Assembly: GCA_029245675.1 (NCBI GenBank)
Contig: JAQWOV010000025.1
Span: forward strand, 1 to 64,000
DNA from: Acidimicrobiales bacterium
Lineage (GTDB): Bacteria > Actinomycetota > Acidimicrobiia > Acidimicrobiales > MedAcidi-G1
Reading direction: 5' to 3'
Length of the DNA: 64,000 nucleotides
This document shows, piece by piece, positions 50,866 to 60,007 of the stretch; the stretch's first letter is position 1; every line of letters begins with the position of its first letter. The translations under genes and the position numbers were made by a program. The notes beneath the pieces were generated by a model, which searched no databases, was not told the DNA's origin, and saw only the letters and a program-made list of their open reading frames with translations.

Positions 50866-52278
50866 ATGACAAAGCTAATAAAAAACGGAACAGTGGTTAG
50901 TGCGACAGGGCAACACGCCGCCGACGTCTTAGTAGACGGAGAAACTATTGTTGCAGTGCTGTTACCTGGTACTGATGCTGCGACAGCAGCAGAAGCAGGC
51001 GCAGAGCAAATAATTGATGCCACAGGAAAGTATGTGGTTCCTGGAGGCATTGATGCTCATACACATATGGAGCTTCCCTTCGGCGGAACTAATGCGTCAG
51101 ACACCTTTGAAACTGGAAGTAGGGCAGCAGCCTGGGGGGGAACAACAACAATCATTGATTTCGCTGTTCAACGATATGGAGAGAATGTAAGAGATTCTCT
51201 AGACGAATGGTTTGCAAAAGCTGAAGGTGAATGTGCAGTTGACTATGCCTTCCACATGATTTTAGGTGGAGTAGATGAAGCTGCTCTAAAAGAAATGGAC
51301 ACGTTAGTTGCAGAAGGAATTACGAGTTTCAAACTCTTCATGGCGTATCCCGGTGTCTTTTATAGCGATGACGGTCAAATTCTTAGAGCCATGCAAAAAG
51401 CATCTAACAATGGCGCACTTATATCAATGCACGCAGAGAACGGCATAGCTATAGATGTGCTTGCTGAGCAACATGCTGCACGTGGCGAAACGGATCCTAT
51501 TTATCACGGTATGAGTCGCCCGTCATTACTAGAAGGGGAAGCAACTCATAGAGCTATTCAATTGGCGCTTGTTGCCGGTGCTCCAGTTTATTTCGTGCAC
51601 CTCTCCGCTAGTGAAGCACTTGAAGCTGTTGCAGCAGCACGGAATGATGGACATAACGTCTTTGCCGAGACTTGTCCTCAATACCTCTATCTCAACTTGG
51701 AGGATCATCTTGGAGCACCAGGATTTGAAGGCGCTAAATATGTGTGTTCCTCGCCTCTTCGGACAAAACATCACACTCATCAAAAAGATCTTTGGCAAGG
51801 TCTTCGAACGAACGATCTGTCGATCGTAGCTACTGATCATTGCCCGTTTTGTATGAAAGATCAAAAAGAACTAGGCCTTGAAGATTTCAGAGCAATACCG
51901 AATGGAATTGGCGGCGTAGAACATCGCATGGACCTCATATATCAAGGTGTAGTTATGGGTGAGTTAACTTTGGAACGGTGGGTGGAGACTTGTTCTACAA
52001 CTCCAGCTCGCATGTTTGGTCTGTACCCACAAAAAGGTGTAATTGCGCCAGGCTCTGATGCTGACATTGTCCTATATGACCCTGCAGCTAAGACCACTAT
52101 TTCTGTTGATACTCACCATATGAATATGGATTACTCGGCATATGAAGGATTTGAAGTTGATGGCAAAGTTGACACTGTGATGTCAAAAGGAAAGGTCATC
52201 ATTTCTGATAATGGCTACCACGGCGCTAAAAGCGATGGAAGTTATCTCAAGCGCGGCTTATCCACTTATCTTCATTAA
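50866..52278 (+). CDS. hydA: Dihydropyrimidinase (D-hydantoinase family)
   Basis: The start is ATG 50866, with AGGGGGA 4 nt upstream; the longer frame begins inside the aminotransferase gene. Zinc ligands are seen in GGIDAHTHMELPF, the carboxylated Lys in ITSFKLFMAYPG, then HAENG, YFVHLSASEAL and the Asp in IVATDHCPFC. It opens the ring of 5,6-dihydrouracil or dihydrothymine to the N-carbamoyl-beta-amino acid. The preceding step, dihydropyrimidine dehydrogenase (PreTA), is not in the window. Confidence 0.92.
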   Translation: MTKLIKNGTVVSATGQHAADVLVDGETIVAVLLPGTDAATAAEAGAEQIIDATGKYVVPGGIDAHTHMELPFGGTNASDTFETGSRAAAWGGTTTIIDFAVQRYGENVRDSLDEWFAKAEGECAVDYAFHMILGGVDEAALKEMDTLVAEGITSFKLFMAYPGVFYSDDGQILRAMQKASNNGALISMHAENGIAIDVLAEQHAARGETDPIYHGMSRPSLLEGEATHRAIQLALVAGAPVYFVHLSASEALEAVAAARNDGHNVFAETCPQYLYLNLEDHLGAPGFEGAKYVCSSPLRTKHHTHQKDLWQGLRTNDLSIVATDHCPFCMKDQKELGLEDFRAIPNGIGGVEHRMDLIYQGVVMGELTLERWVETCSTTPARMFGLYPQKGVIAPGSDADIVLYDPAAKTTISVDTHHMNMDYSAYEGFEVDGKVDTVMSKGKVIISDNGYHGAKSDGSYLKRGLSTYLH

Positions 52279-52296
52279 TCCTCTCTAAGGAGTCTC

Positions 52297-53784
52297 ATGC
52301 AACAAATCTCACATTTGATTGATGGCCAAACCGTTGCCGGCACGTCTGGCAACACTACCGCGGTCTATAACCCTGCTACCGGTGAACAAACCGGGACACT
52401 TGATCTTGCTTCTGTTGAAGAAGTAGACCATGCGGTGGCATCATCAAAGAAAGCATTTGAAGACTGGCAAACAGTATCAGTAGCTCAGCGAACAAAACTT
52501 TTATACAACTTTCGTAATCTTGTTGAAGCAAATGCTGAAGAAATAGCGAGACGTTTAACTGCAGAGCATGGAAAAGTAAATAGTGATGCTCAAGGCGAAG
52601 TTGCTCGAGGTTTAGAAAACATTGAATTTTCCTGTGGAGTTTCTGAGGCTTTAAAAGGAACATACACCGAACATGCTTCTACCGGGGTTGATGTATATTC
52701 AGTGCGTCAACCACTCGGAGTTTGTGCAGGAATCACCCCCTTCAACTTTCCCGCCATGGTGCCATTATGGATGTTCCCTAATGCCGTTGCCTGTGGAAAC
52801 ACGTTCGTACTGAAACCATCAGAACGCGATCCTTCTGCTCCTAGATTCATAGTTGAATTAGCTCAAGAAGCAGGATTCCCTCCAGGGGTGGTCAACTTAA
52901 TAAACGGTGACAAGGTAGCGGTAGATCGTCTACTAGAACATTCAGATGTTAAAGCGGTCAGTTTTGTGGGCTCCACTCCGATCGCAAAGTATGTTTACGC
53001 CACTGGGGCAGCACACGGTAAAAGAGTTCAGGCATTAGGTGGGGCAAAGAACCACATGATTGTTCTTCCGGATGCAGACATAGACCTAGCAGCTGATGCT
53101 GCTGTGTCGGCAGCCTACGGATCAGCGGGTGAACGTTGTATGGCTATTTCAGTTGTCGTTGCTGTTGGCGACGTAGCGGACGATTTAGTCGAAGCCATTA
53201 AGAAACGTATTCCAGATTTGAATATAGGGCCCGGAGATAACCCGAGTTCTGAAATGGGTCCATTGATCACGGAAGAACATCGGGATCGTGTAGCGGGATA
53301 CATCGAAACTGGATCAACCGAAGGTGCACAAGTGGTTGTCGACGGCAGAGAACAACAATTTGATGGAGATGGGTTCTTCTTAGGAGCCTCTCTTATCGAT
53401 GACGTCACCACGGACATGACTGTTTACCGCGATGAAATCTTCGGCCCTGTTCTGTCAGTAGTCCGAGTAGACACTTATACCGAAGGTGTAAAAATGATCT
53501 CAGATAACGGGTTCGGTAACGGTGCAGCAATCTTTACCCGCGATGGAGGAGCGGCACGTCAGTTCCAACAAGATGCGGATGCTGGCATGGTAGGAATCAA
53601 TGTGCCGATTCCTGTTCCAGTTGGTTATCACTCATTCGGAGGGTGGAAAGATTCTTTATTTGGTGACACCACAATGTACGGACCAGAAGGACTGCGTTTT
53701 TATACCCGTCCGAAAGTGGTAACAAGTCGTTGGCCTGATCCAGCGACAAGCACTGTTAATTTAGGTTTCCCACAAAACGACTGA
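52297..53784 (+). CDS. mmsA: CoA-acylating methylmalonate-semialdehyde dehydrogenase
   Basis: The 495-residue ALDH-family enzyme has GITPFNFPAMVPLWMFPNAVACGNTFVLKPSE, the Cys in GSAGERCMAISVVV and no catalytic Glu in VQALGGAKNHMIVLPDAD. The ALGGAKNH segment is diagnostic of MmsA, which uses CoA rather than water. It turns malonate- or methylmalonate-semialdehyde into acetyl-CoA or propionyl-CoA, ending uracil or thymine breakdown. AAGGAGT precedes the start. Confidence 0.93.
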   Translation: MQQISHLIDGQTVAGTSGNTTAVYNPATGEQTGTLDLASVEEVDHAVASSKKAFEDWQTVSVAQRTKLLYNFRNLVEANAEEIARRLTAEHGKVNSDAQGEVARGLENIEFSCGVSEALKGTYTEHASTGVDVYSVRQPLGVCAGITPFNFPAMVPLWMFPNAVACGNTFVLKPSERDPSAPRFIVELAQEAGFPPGVVNLINGDKVAVDRLLEHSDVKAVSFVGSTPIAKYVYATGAAHGKRVQALGGAKNHMIVLPDADIDLAADAAVSAAYGSAGERCMAISVVVAVGDVADDLVEAIKKRIPDLNIGPGDNPSSEMGPLITEEHRDRVAGYIETGSTEGAQVVVDGREQQFDGDGFFLGASLIDDVTTDMTVYRDEIFGPVLSVVRVDTYTEGVKMISDNGFGNGAAIFTRDGGAARQFQQDADAGMVGINVPIPVPVGYHSFGGWKDSLFGDTTMYGPEGLRFYTRPKVVTSRWPDPATSTVNLGFPQND

Positions 53785-53801
53785 AAGTAAGGAAAAGTAA
53801 A

Positions 53802-54803
53802 ATGGATTTCGGCATTGTCCTTCAAACTGATCCACCCGCTCAGAAAATCGTGGATCTAACTCAACGATCAGAAGATCTTGGATTCACTTACAGTTACACC
53901 TTCGACAGTCATGTTCTCTGGCAAGAACCCTTTGTGATTTTTAGCGCAATGCTTGCAGCAACAGAAAAGATGATCGTCGGCCCTATGGTTACCAATCCCG
54001 GTACTAGGGATTGGACAGTCATCGCATCTCTTTTCGCAACACTTAATGACATGTATGGTGAACGCACAATATGTGGGATAGGGCGAGGCGACTCAGCGAT
54101 GCGTGTAATTGGTCGTAAACCTTGCACGCTTGCGACACTTGAAGAATCAATGGAAGTGATAAAAGGTCTTGCTGAAGGGGGAACTGTTGAATACAACGGA
54201 ACATCACAAACTTTCCCATGGCGCGAAAACGGATCTTTACCCATGTGGATGGCTGCATACGGACCTAAGGCGCTGTCTCTTTGTGGACGAAAAGCAGATG
54301 GATACATTCTCCAATTAGCTGATCCGCAAATAGCTGAATGGACAATTAAAGCAGTTCGCGACGCAGCAGAACAAGAAGGTCGAGACCCTGAAAAAATAAC
54401 TATTTGCGTTGTAGCCCCCGCCTATGTTGGAGACAACATAGAACATCAGAGAGACCAAGTGCGGTGGTTTGGCGGCATGGTCGGCAACCACGTAGCTGAT
54501 CTAGTGAATCGATACGGCTCAGATAATGCAGCAGTACCTGAAGCGCTCACTGATTACATAGAGGCGCGTAAAGGTTACGACTATTCAGAACATGGACGAG
54601 CAGGTAACTCCCATACAGATTTCGTACCCGATGAAGTTATAGATCGTTTTTGCATCCTTGGAGACAAACAAGCCCACATAGATAAATTGAAAGAGCTTGA
54701 AGAACTAGGGGTAGATCAGTTCGCAATTTACCTTATGCATGATCAACAAGAAGAAACGTTAGAAGCATATGGACGGGACATTATTCCATCCTTTTCGAAA
54801 TAG
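53802..54803 (+). CDS. LLM-class flavin/F420 oxidoreductase (pyrimidine-cluster type)
   Basis: A luciferase-fold oxidoreductase of 333 residues: MDFGIVLQTDPPAQKIVDLTQRSEDLGFTYSYTFDSHVLWQEP, ICGIGRGDSAMRVIGRKP and DQFAIYLMHDQQEETLEAYG. It resembles the CPS_4043-type (TIGR03842-like) group, which is distinct from the other LLMs of the window. Sitting inside the pyrimidine operon, it may reduce or hydroxylate a pyrimidine or beta-keto intermediate. This function is inference. Confidence 0.85.
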   Translation: MDFGIVLQTDPPAQKIVDLTQRSEDLGFTYSYTFDSHVLWQEPFVIFSAMLAATEKMIVGPMVTNPGTRDWTVIASLFATLNDMYGERTICGIGRGDSAMRVIGRKPCTLATLEESMEVIKGLAEGGTVEYNGTSQTFPWRENGSLPMWMAAYGPKALSLCGRKADGYILQLADPQIAEWTIKAVRDAAEQEGRDPEKITICVVAPAYVGDNIEHQRDQVRWFGGMVGNHVADLVNRYGSDNAAVPEALTDYIEARKGYDYSEHGRAGNSHTDFVPDEVIDRFCILGDKQAHIDKLKELEELGVDQFAIYLMHDQQEETLEAYGRDIIPSFSK

Positions 54804-54849
54804 AAACAGATCGTTATTGGTCTCATAGCTATGAAAGAGCAGGCAAGCC

Positions 54850-55434
54850 TTGTTGTTTAGACAAAGAAAAATTTGTGTTTCCATTGAAGAAACTCTTCAT
54901 GACTTCGGACCAGAACCAGGCCGGATGGTATTAAAAGGATCGATAGCCGCCGTAGTCACCAACCCATTCGTCGGAGAATACGTTGAAGACCTGAGTCCAG
55001 CAACCGACGAATTAAGAGAACTAGGTGAACAACTAGGGGCAAAACTGATCCAACACCTTGGGGGAGATTCCGAGGTTATAGACAGTTATGGCAAAGGAGC
55101 CGTAGTTGGATCAGCAGGAGAAATCGAACACGGCGCAATGTGGCATATACCTGGCGGAGGCGGAATGAGAACAGCTTTAGGAAAAGGTGAAGCAATAGTT
55201 CCTTCAACAAAAAAAGTTGGCCCCTTAGGAGCTCGTCTAGATGTTCCATTGACACACCTTGAATGGTCATATGTAGGAAGCCATTATGACGCAATAGAAG
55301 TTGGTGTACCTGATGCTCCTCACCCTGATGAAATGGTTCTTATTTTGGCCATGGCTATTGGCGGACGTACCAATGCACGTTTAGCGGGAGGGTTTGACTT
55401 AAGTGATCGAGGCAATCCAGGGGTACCAGCATGA
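54850..55434 (+). CDS. AA_synth (DUF1185) family protein
   Basis: The 194-residue protein matches the AA_synth family pattern: VSIEETLHDFGPEPGRMVLKGSIAAVVTNPFVGEYVEDLS, GKGAVVGSAGEIEHGAMWH and PTHLEWSYVGSHYDAIEVGVPDAPHPDEMVLILAMAIGGR. Despite its name the biochemical activity is unknown. Start TTG 54850 is the only reasonable in-frame choice; a nearby ATG is out of frame. The stop overlaps the next ATG by 4 bp, which ties it to the pyrimidine operon. Confidence 0.8.
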   Translation: MLFRQRKICVSIEETLHDFGPEPGRMVLKGSIAAVVTNPFVGEYVEDLSPATDELRELGEQLGAKLIQHLGGDSEVIDSYGKGAVVGSAGEIEHGAMWHIPGGGGMRTALGKGEAIVPSTKKVGPLGARLDVPLTHLEWSYVGSHYDAIEVGVPDAPHPDEMVLILAMAIGGRTNARLAGGFDLSDRGNPGVPA

Positions 55435-56321
55435 AAATCGCTTGTATCGGGTTAGGTCGCATGGGCTGGCACATGGCAGCCCACCTTTCTAAAAGTAGCG
55501 ACCACGAAATAGTGGTTTACGACGTTCAATCAGAAACCGGGCAAAAGTGGGCAGCAGTTCATGAAGGGATCGTTGAAGAATCAGTAACTTCGGCAACGAA
55601 AGATTCTGATTTCATCGTGACCTCTCTCCCAGCAGACCGTGAACTCCTAGCTGTAGCTGAAGAAGTCATACCGTCGATTGCTGAAAATGCAGTTTGGATA
55701 GACCATTCAACAACCTCGGCTCAAGCAGCAAGAGACATAGGAACCCGGTTGAGCTCTGTTGGAGCCTGTTTTCTTGACGCCCCAGTTTCTGGTGGAGTAG
55801 TTGGAGCAGAAAACGGAACAATTTCTGTTATGGCTGGTGGAGATAGTGAGGCATTCTCTCGAGCGGAACCAATTATTAACCTTTATTCCGGGCAAGTTCG
55901 ACTAATGGGAGAATTAGGGGCAGGTCAACTAACGAAAATGACAAATCAGATTTGCGTTGTTGGTCTCTGTCAAGCTTTAGCTGAAGGTTTAGATTTTGCT
56001 AGCAGAGCGGGACTAGATGTAGAAAACGTTATCGAAGCAATGCTGCAAGGGTCATCAACATCGTGGCAGATGGAAAACCGAGCTGACAAAATGTCCGCAG
56101 GTGAATATGACTACGGATTCTCTACAGTGCTGATGCGCAAAGATGTAGGTCTCGTTTTAGAAGAAGCAGCAGCAATGAACATCTCACTTCCAGTTACAGC
56201 TCTAGTCAGCCAATTCCTTGCAGACGTTGAATCAATGGGAGGCGCCAACTGGGATTGGTGCAGTTTGATGGAAAGACAACGCGGATTCGCATCGCCTGAT
56301 GATGAGAAGAACAGTAATTAG
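55431..56321 (+). CDS. 3-Hydroxyisobutyrate dehydrogenase-like NAD(P) oxidoreductase
   Basis: Rossmann GLGRMGWHMAAHL (residues about 7-19), substrate motif FLDAPVSGGVVGAENGTISVMAGG and the catalytic Lys in GAGQLTKMTNQICV identify the beta-hydroxyacid dehydrogenase family. Members interconvert 3-hydroxyisobutyrate and methylmalonate semialdehyde, tartronate semialdehyde or similar. In this operon it would balance the semialdehyde pool feeding MmsA. Its length of 296 is typical. The ABC permease follows after 8 bp. Confidence 0.87.
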   Translation: MKIACIGLGRMGWHMAAHLSKSSDHEIVVYDVQSETGQKWAAVHEGIVEESVTSATKDSDFIVTSLPADRELLAVAEEVIPSIAENAVWIDHSTTSAQAARDIGTRLSSVGACFLDAPVSGGVVGAENGTISVMAGGDSEAFSRAEPIINLYSGQVRLMGELGAGQLTKMTNQICVVGLCQALAEGLDFASRAGLDVENVIEAMLQGSSTSWQMENRADKMSAGEYDYGFSTVLMRKDVGLVLEEAAAMNISLPVTALVSQFLADVESMGGANWDWCSLMERQRGFASPDDEKNSN

Positions 56322-56329
56322 AGATAACG

Positions 56330-57196
56330 ATGAAATCAGCAAAAGTGACCCGAGTTTTCTTCACAGTTGTTTTTGTAATTTTTTTCCTTGTCCTCCTTTG
56401 GGAGGGATACAAATGGATGGGCCAACAAACTGATGACCAGTGGCCAGGAACAAACTTTGGTTTACCAGTAGCGACAAATGACACGATCATGCCGCATTTC
56501 GTAGATGTGGTTGGGGAGTTAACAGCAGAAATTCGTGATGGCCAAAGCAGCATGCCTATGTATGCATTTCTATTAAAGAAAGCGTGGTTCACCTTTCAAG
56601 AAGCCGCTATTGGTTTTATTTTGGGGTTGACAATAGGTATGGGTCTGGCTGTTCTCATGTCGCGTTGGAAAGTTTCAGAACGGGGGTTACTTCCCTGGAT
56701 CAATGTTTCTCAAACTATTCCCTTAATAGCATTAGCCCCTGTTGTAGTGACTTGGGGAAGGAACCAAGGTCTACCTGACTTATTTAGCATCTCACTTATC
56801 TCCACTTATCTAACTTTTTTCCCTGTAGCGGTAAGTGGACTTCGCGGGCTGCAGTCACCCGATGCAGCCCACGTTGAGCTTATGCATTCGTATGCGGCGT
56901 CCTGGAGGACAACTTTGTTTAAATTGCGACTTCCTGCAGCTCGACCATATCTATTCCCGGCGTTGAAACTTGCTGGTTCGTTAAGCATCGTTGGGGCAAT
57001 CGTTGGAGAAATATCTATTGGCAGAAAGACAGGATTAGGTCGAGCAATTCTTGAATATGCACTCCGGTATGCCATCTTTCCCGAGAGACTTTATGCCTCG
57101 GTCATAGGAGCAGCTTTCTTAGGACTTATGGTGTTTGGGATGATTAATTTAGCGGAACGATTCTTTATGCGACGCACGAGAGAGGTTGCTTCATGA
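56330..57196 (+). CDS. ABC permease, nitrate/sulfonate/pyrimidine-precursor type (1)
   Basis: A 288-residue permease with an N-terminal span, a hydrophilic external loop of about 80 residues and a BPD-type core (RWKVSERGLLPWINVSQTIPLIALAPVVVTWG and the EAA-like ELMHSYAASWRTTLFKLRLPAARPYLFPAL). It resembles SsuC/ThiX. It pairs with the second permease two genes on, forming a heterodimer rather than the homodimer usual in this group. The next start overlaps its stop by 4 bp. Confidence 0.86.
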   Translation: MKSAKVTRVFFTVVFVIFFLVLLWEGYKWMGQQTDDQWPGTNFGLPVATNDTIMPHFVDVVGELTAEIRDGQSSMPMYAFLLKKAWFTFQEAAIGFILGLTIGMGLAVLMSRWKVSERGLLPWINVSQTIPLIALAPVVVTWGRNQGLPDLFSISLISTYLTFFPVAVSGLRGLQSPDAAHVELMHSYAASWRTTLFKLRLPAARPYLFPALKLAGSLSIVGAIVGEISIGRKTGLGRAILEYALRYAIFPERLYASVIGAAFLGLMVFGMINLAERFFMRRTREVAS

Positions 57197-57975
57197 GTGA
57201 AAAGAATGCAATAAGCATCAATAATGCTGACAAGATCTTTAACGAGGGACGTGACGATGAAGTTGTCGCTTTGTCAAATATCAATCTTGATGTAAAAGAA
57301 GGAGAATTTGTTTCTTTAATTGGCCCTTCTGGATGTGGTAAGTCAACGATGCTGCGCCTTATCGGGGATCTTCTCGAACCCACGCAAGGTTCAGTTGAAG
57401 TATTTGGTAAATCTGCTCATCAAGCTCGAATAGATCAAGACTATGGCATGGTATTTCAGCACGCCGGACTCTTTGATTGGCGTCGGGTCGCCGCCAATAT
57501 TGAACTACCTCTTGAATTGCATGGGTGGTCTAAATCTGATCGAGCTACTCGGTCCCAAGAAATGCTTGATTTGGTAAAACTCCCAGATTTTGGAGGTTAT
57601 TATCCACGTCAATTATCTGGGGGTATGCAACAAAGAGTTTCTATAGCGAGAGCGTTGTCATTCGAACCTAAACTGCTCCTTATGGATGAGCCTTTTGGAG
57701 CTCTCGATGAGATGACTCGTGAGCACATGCAGATTGAGTTATTGAGAATATGGGAAGAAACCGGCACAACAGTGGTGTTTGTGACTCACTCAATACCTGA
57801 AGCCGCTTTTCTTTCAAACCGTGTTGTCGTTCTTTCTCCACGCCCAGGTCAGGTCCATTCGGTTATAGACGTAGATTTAGGGCAGAGGACTGAGAGCACT
57901 CGACAAGATTCAGATTTTTTCAATGCAGCCACTGAAGTCCGGGAAGCGCTCCGAGCAGTAGAGGAACAAGAGTGA
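57193..57975 (+). CDS. ABC ATP-binding protein, NMT1/THI5-associated importer
   Basis: The 260-residue ATPase has Walker A GPSGCGKSTM, the Q-loop in GMVFQHAGLFDWRRVAANIELPL, signature LSGGMQQR, Walker B LLLMDEPFGALDE and switch His in VFVTHSIPEAAFLSN. These are features of the SsuB/TauB/ThiZ group. It energises the two permeases that flank it, and both junctions are 4-bp overlaps. Confidence 0.92.
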   Translation: MSEKNAISINNADKIFNEGRDDEVVALSNINLDVKEGEFVSLIGPSGCGKSTMLRLIGDLLEPTQGSVEVFGKSAHQARIDQDYGMVFQHAGLFDWRRVAANIELPLELHGWSKSDRATRSQEMLDLVKLPDFGGYYPRQLSGGMQQRVSIARALSFEPKLLLMDEPFGALDEMTREHMQIELLRIWEETGTTVVFVTHSIPEAAFLSNRVVVLSPRPGQVHSVIDVDLGQRTESTRQDSDFFNAATEVREALRAVEEQE

Positions 57976-58772
57976 ATTTGGCTACTTTAAAAAGCCGAGC
58001 ATTGGTGCTTTGGCCCCCACTAGCTATTGGTGTTGGAATACTCGCGCTTTGGGAAGGTGCTGTTGTCCTTTTCAAAATACAACAATTTCTTTTACCTAAA
58101 CCTTCATCTATATGGGCTGAGCTTTTAGAAAATTGGGAAGTGCTACGTCACGCTAGTTGGGAAACAGGGAAAATTTCTTTAGGAGGGCTTGCAATCGGAA
58201 TAGTCGCTGGAGTGACTTTCGCCTTCTTTACAACATTGTTTAGGTTTTTGAATGAAGGACTCACCCCATTGGCTGTAGCCGTAAATGCGACACCGATTGT
58301 TGCATTAGCACCAATATTTAATGCCTGGTTTGGAGTTACTGGTTCTGTTAGCAATCAGTTAGTAGTTGCAACAGTGGTCTTTTTCCCCGTGTTCATAAAT
58401 ACGGCAAAGGGATTAACTGAGGTGCATGTTAACGAAATTGAACTTATGAGATCTTATGCAGCAGGAGATTGGACAATTTTAAGGGAAGTCCGGATACCTA
58501 ATGCGTTACCATTTTTTGCTAATGCTCTTCGCGTGGTGGCTCCGCTAGCTGTTATCGCTGCTATTGTCGCGGAGTACTTTGGAGGGCCACAAGATCGTGT
58601 CGGCTATGTCATTACTTGGAATGCAGGATTGGCTCGTTATGACGTCGCGTGGGCCGCTATTGCAGTAGCGTCTGCTTTTGGGCTATCACTGTTTATAGGA
58701 GCACTTCTCATAGAGAGGGTAAGTACCCCGTGGAAATCGGCGGTACAACTTGAAGAAACAACAAAAAAATAA
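57972..58772 (+). CDS. ABC permease, nitrate/sulfonate/pyrimidine-precursor type (2)
   Basis: A GTG-started 266-residue permease with six spans and the ATPase-contact loop ELMRSYAAGDWTILREVRIPNALPFF. FLLPKPSSIWAEL near the N-terminus is a common SsuC/TauC-type opening. It has diverged from its partner permease upstream, consistent with a heterodimer. It ends 9 bp before the binding-protein gene, which has an AAGGAGA site. Confidence 0.88.
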   Translation: MNLATLKSRALVLWPPLAIGVGILALWEGAVVLFKIQQFLLPKPSSIWAELLENWEVLRHASWETGKISLGGLAIGIVAGVTFAFFTTLFRFLNEGLTPLAVAVNATPIVALAPIFNAWFGVTGSVSNQLVVATVVFFPVFINTAKGLTEVHVNEIELMRSYAAGDWTILREVRIPNALPFFANALRVVAPLAVIAAIVAEYFGGPQDRVGYVITWNAGLARYDVAWAAIAVASAFGLSLFIGALLIERVSTPWKSAVQLEETTKK

Positions 58773-58781
58773 GGAGAAACA

Positions 58782-59906
58782 ATGAAACTGAAAAAAACGA
58801 TGCGAGCTTTCGCGTTGTTAACAGCAGTAACACTGTTCATGACCAGCTGTGGTTCTGATGAAGCATCAGTTGGTACAGGGGACTGTGAATCTGTTGACAG
58901 CGTGACATTGCAATTGCAATGGTTTGCTCAGGCACAGTTTGCTGGCTATTACGCAGCCGAAGATGGAGGCATATATGACAATTATTGTCTTGATGTAACC
59001 ATCATGGAAGGTGGCGTGGATATCGTACCTCAGCAACAACTTGCGTCTGGAGCAGCAGACTTTGCTATTTCTTGGGTTCCTAAAGTTCTTGTCTCACTTG
59101 AAGAGGGCATGAATTTAGTGAACGTAGCTCAAGTATTCCAACGCTCAGGGACACTCCAAGTCTCTTGGGCAGATTCAGGCATAAATGAACCAGCTGACAT
59201 GGCAGGAAAAACTGTCGGTAACTGGGGATGGGGTAACGAGTTCGAGCTCCTTGCTGGAGCTCATCGTGCAGGTCTAGATCCTGCTACTGACTTCAACCTA
59301 GTTGGACAAGGTTTTGACATGCTCGGCTTACTTTCAGGTGAAATGGATGCCGTTCAAGCCATGATTTATAACGAATATGCACAGGTGCTAGAAGCAATTA
59401 ACCCTGATACGGGTGAACTGTATACTGCCGATGACATGACAGTTATTGACTGGAATGACGTAGGTACTGCAATGCTTAACGACGCAATCTGGGCTGATGG
59501 AGATCGTCTAGCATCTGATGATGCTTATGCGGATATCACCACCCGTTTTGTAGCAGCTTCTCTTGAAGGTTGGGCTCACTGTAGAGACCATGCTGATGAA
59601 TGCGTTGAATTCGTGTTGAATAACGGTTCAGCACTTGGCGCCTCACATCAGACTTGGCAGATGAATGAAATTAATGCACTTATCTGGCCATCTGAAGGTG
59701 GAGTAGGAATGATTGACGCTGATCTTTGGGCACAAACTGTTGATGTAGCTACAGCAGAAGGAATTCTTGCTGCCGCACCAGGTGATGGTGCTTACACCAA
59801 TGAGTATGCCGAAGCAGCAAACGACATTCTTGACGGTAAAGGCATTAGCACCACAGGAAGCGATTGGACCAGAGCTACTGTGACATTAAACGAAGGTGGC
59901 GAATAG
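58782..59906 (+). CDS. NMT1/THI5-like substrate-binding lipoprotein
   Basis: A lipoprotein leader ending FMTSC is followed by VTLQLQWFAQAQFAGYYAAEDGGIYDNYCLDVTIMEGG, the clear signature of NMT1/THI5-like binding proteins, which carry pyrimidines such as formylaminopyrimidine or hydroxymethylpyrimidine. VPQQQLASGAADFAISWVPKVL continues the fold. Because it closes the dihydropyrimidinase operon, a pyrimidine, hydropyrimidine or carbamoyl amino acid is a plausible cargo. A strong hairpin follows its stop. Confidence 0.9.
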   Translation: MKLKKTMRAFALLTAVTLFMTSCGSDEASVGTGDCESVDSVTLQLQWFAQAQFAGYYAAEDGGIYDNYCLDVTIMEGGVDIVPQQQLASGAADFAISWVPKVLVSLEEGMNLVNVAQVFQRSGTLQVSWADSGINEPADMAGKTVGNWGWGNEFELLAGAHRAGLDPATDFNLVGQGFDMLGLLSGEMDAVQAMIYNEYAQVLEAINPDTGELYTADDMTVIDWNDVGTAMLNDAIWADGDRLASDDAYADITTRFVAASLEGWAHCRDHADECVEFVLNNGSALGASHQTWQMNEINALIWPSEGGVGMIDADLWAQTVDVATAEGILAAAPGDGAYTNEYAEAANDILDGKGISTTGSDWTRATVTLNEGGE

Positions 59907-59918
59907 CCATCTTTACTA

Positions 59919-59951
59919 ATAGGGCGGTCAGTTTTTAACTGACCGCCCTAT
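59919..59951 (+). terminator. Strong hairpin ending the pyrimidine operon
   Basis: AGGGCGGTCAGTT pairs with AACTGACCGCCCT around a TTT loop, and flanking A/T pairs extend the perfect stem to 15 bp. It begins 13 bp after the binding-protein stop. The T-run is inside the loop and no U-tract follows the stem, so it may work as a 3'-end protecting stem or a bidirectional terminator. Confidence 0.75.
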
Positions 59952-60007
59952 AGGTTCATATGATGCTCGCCCGCTTCATTTATAAGTTTCGACCCTAAGA
60001 AGAAACT

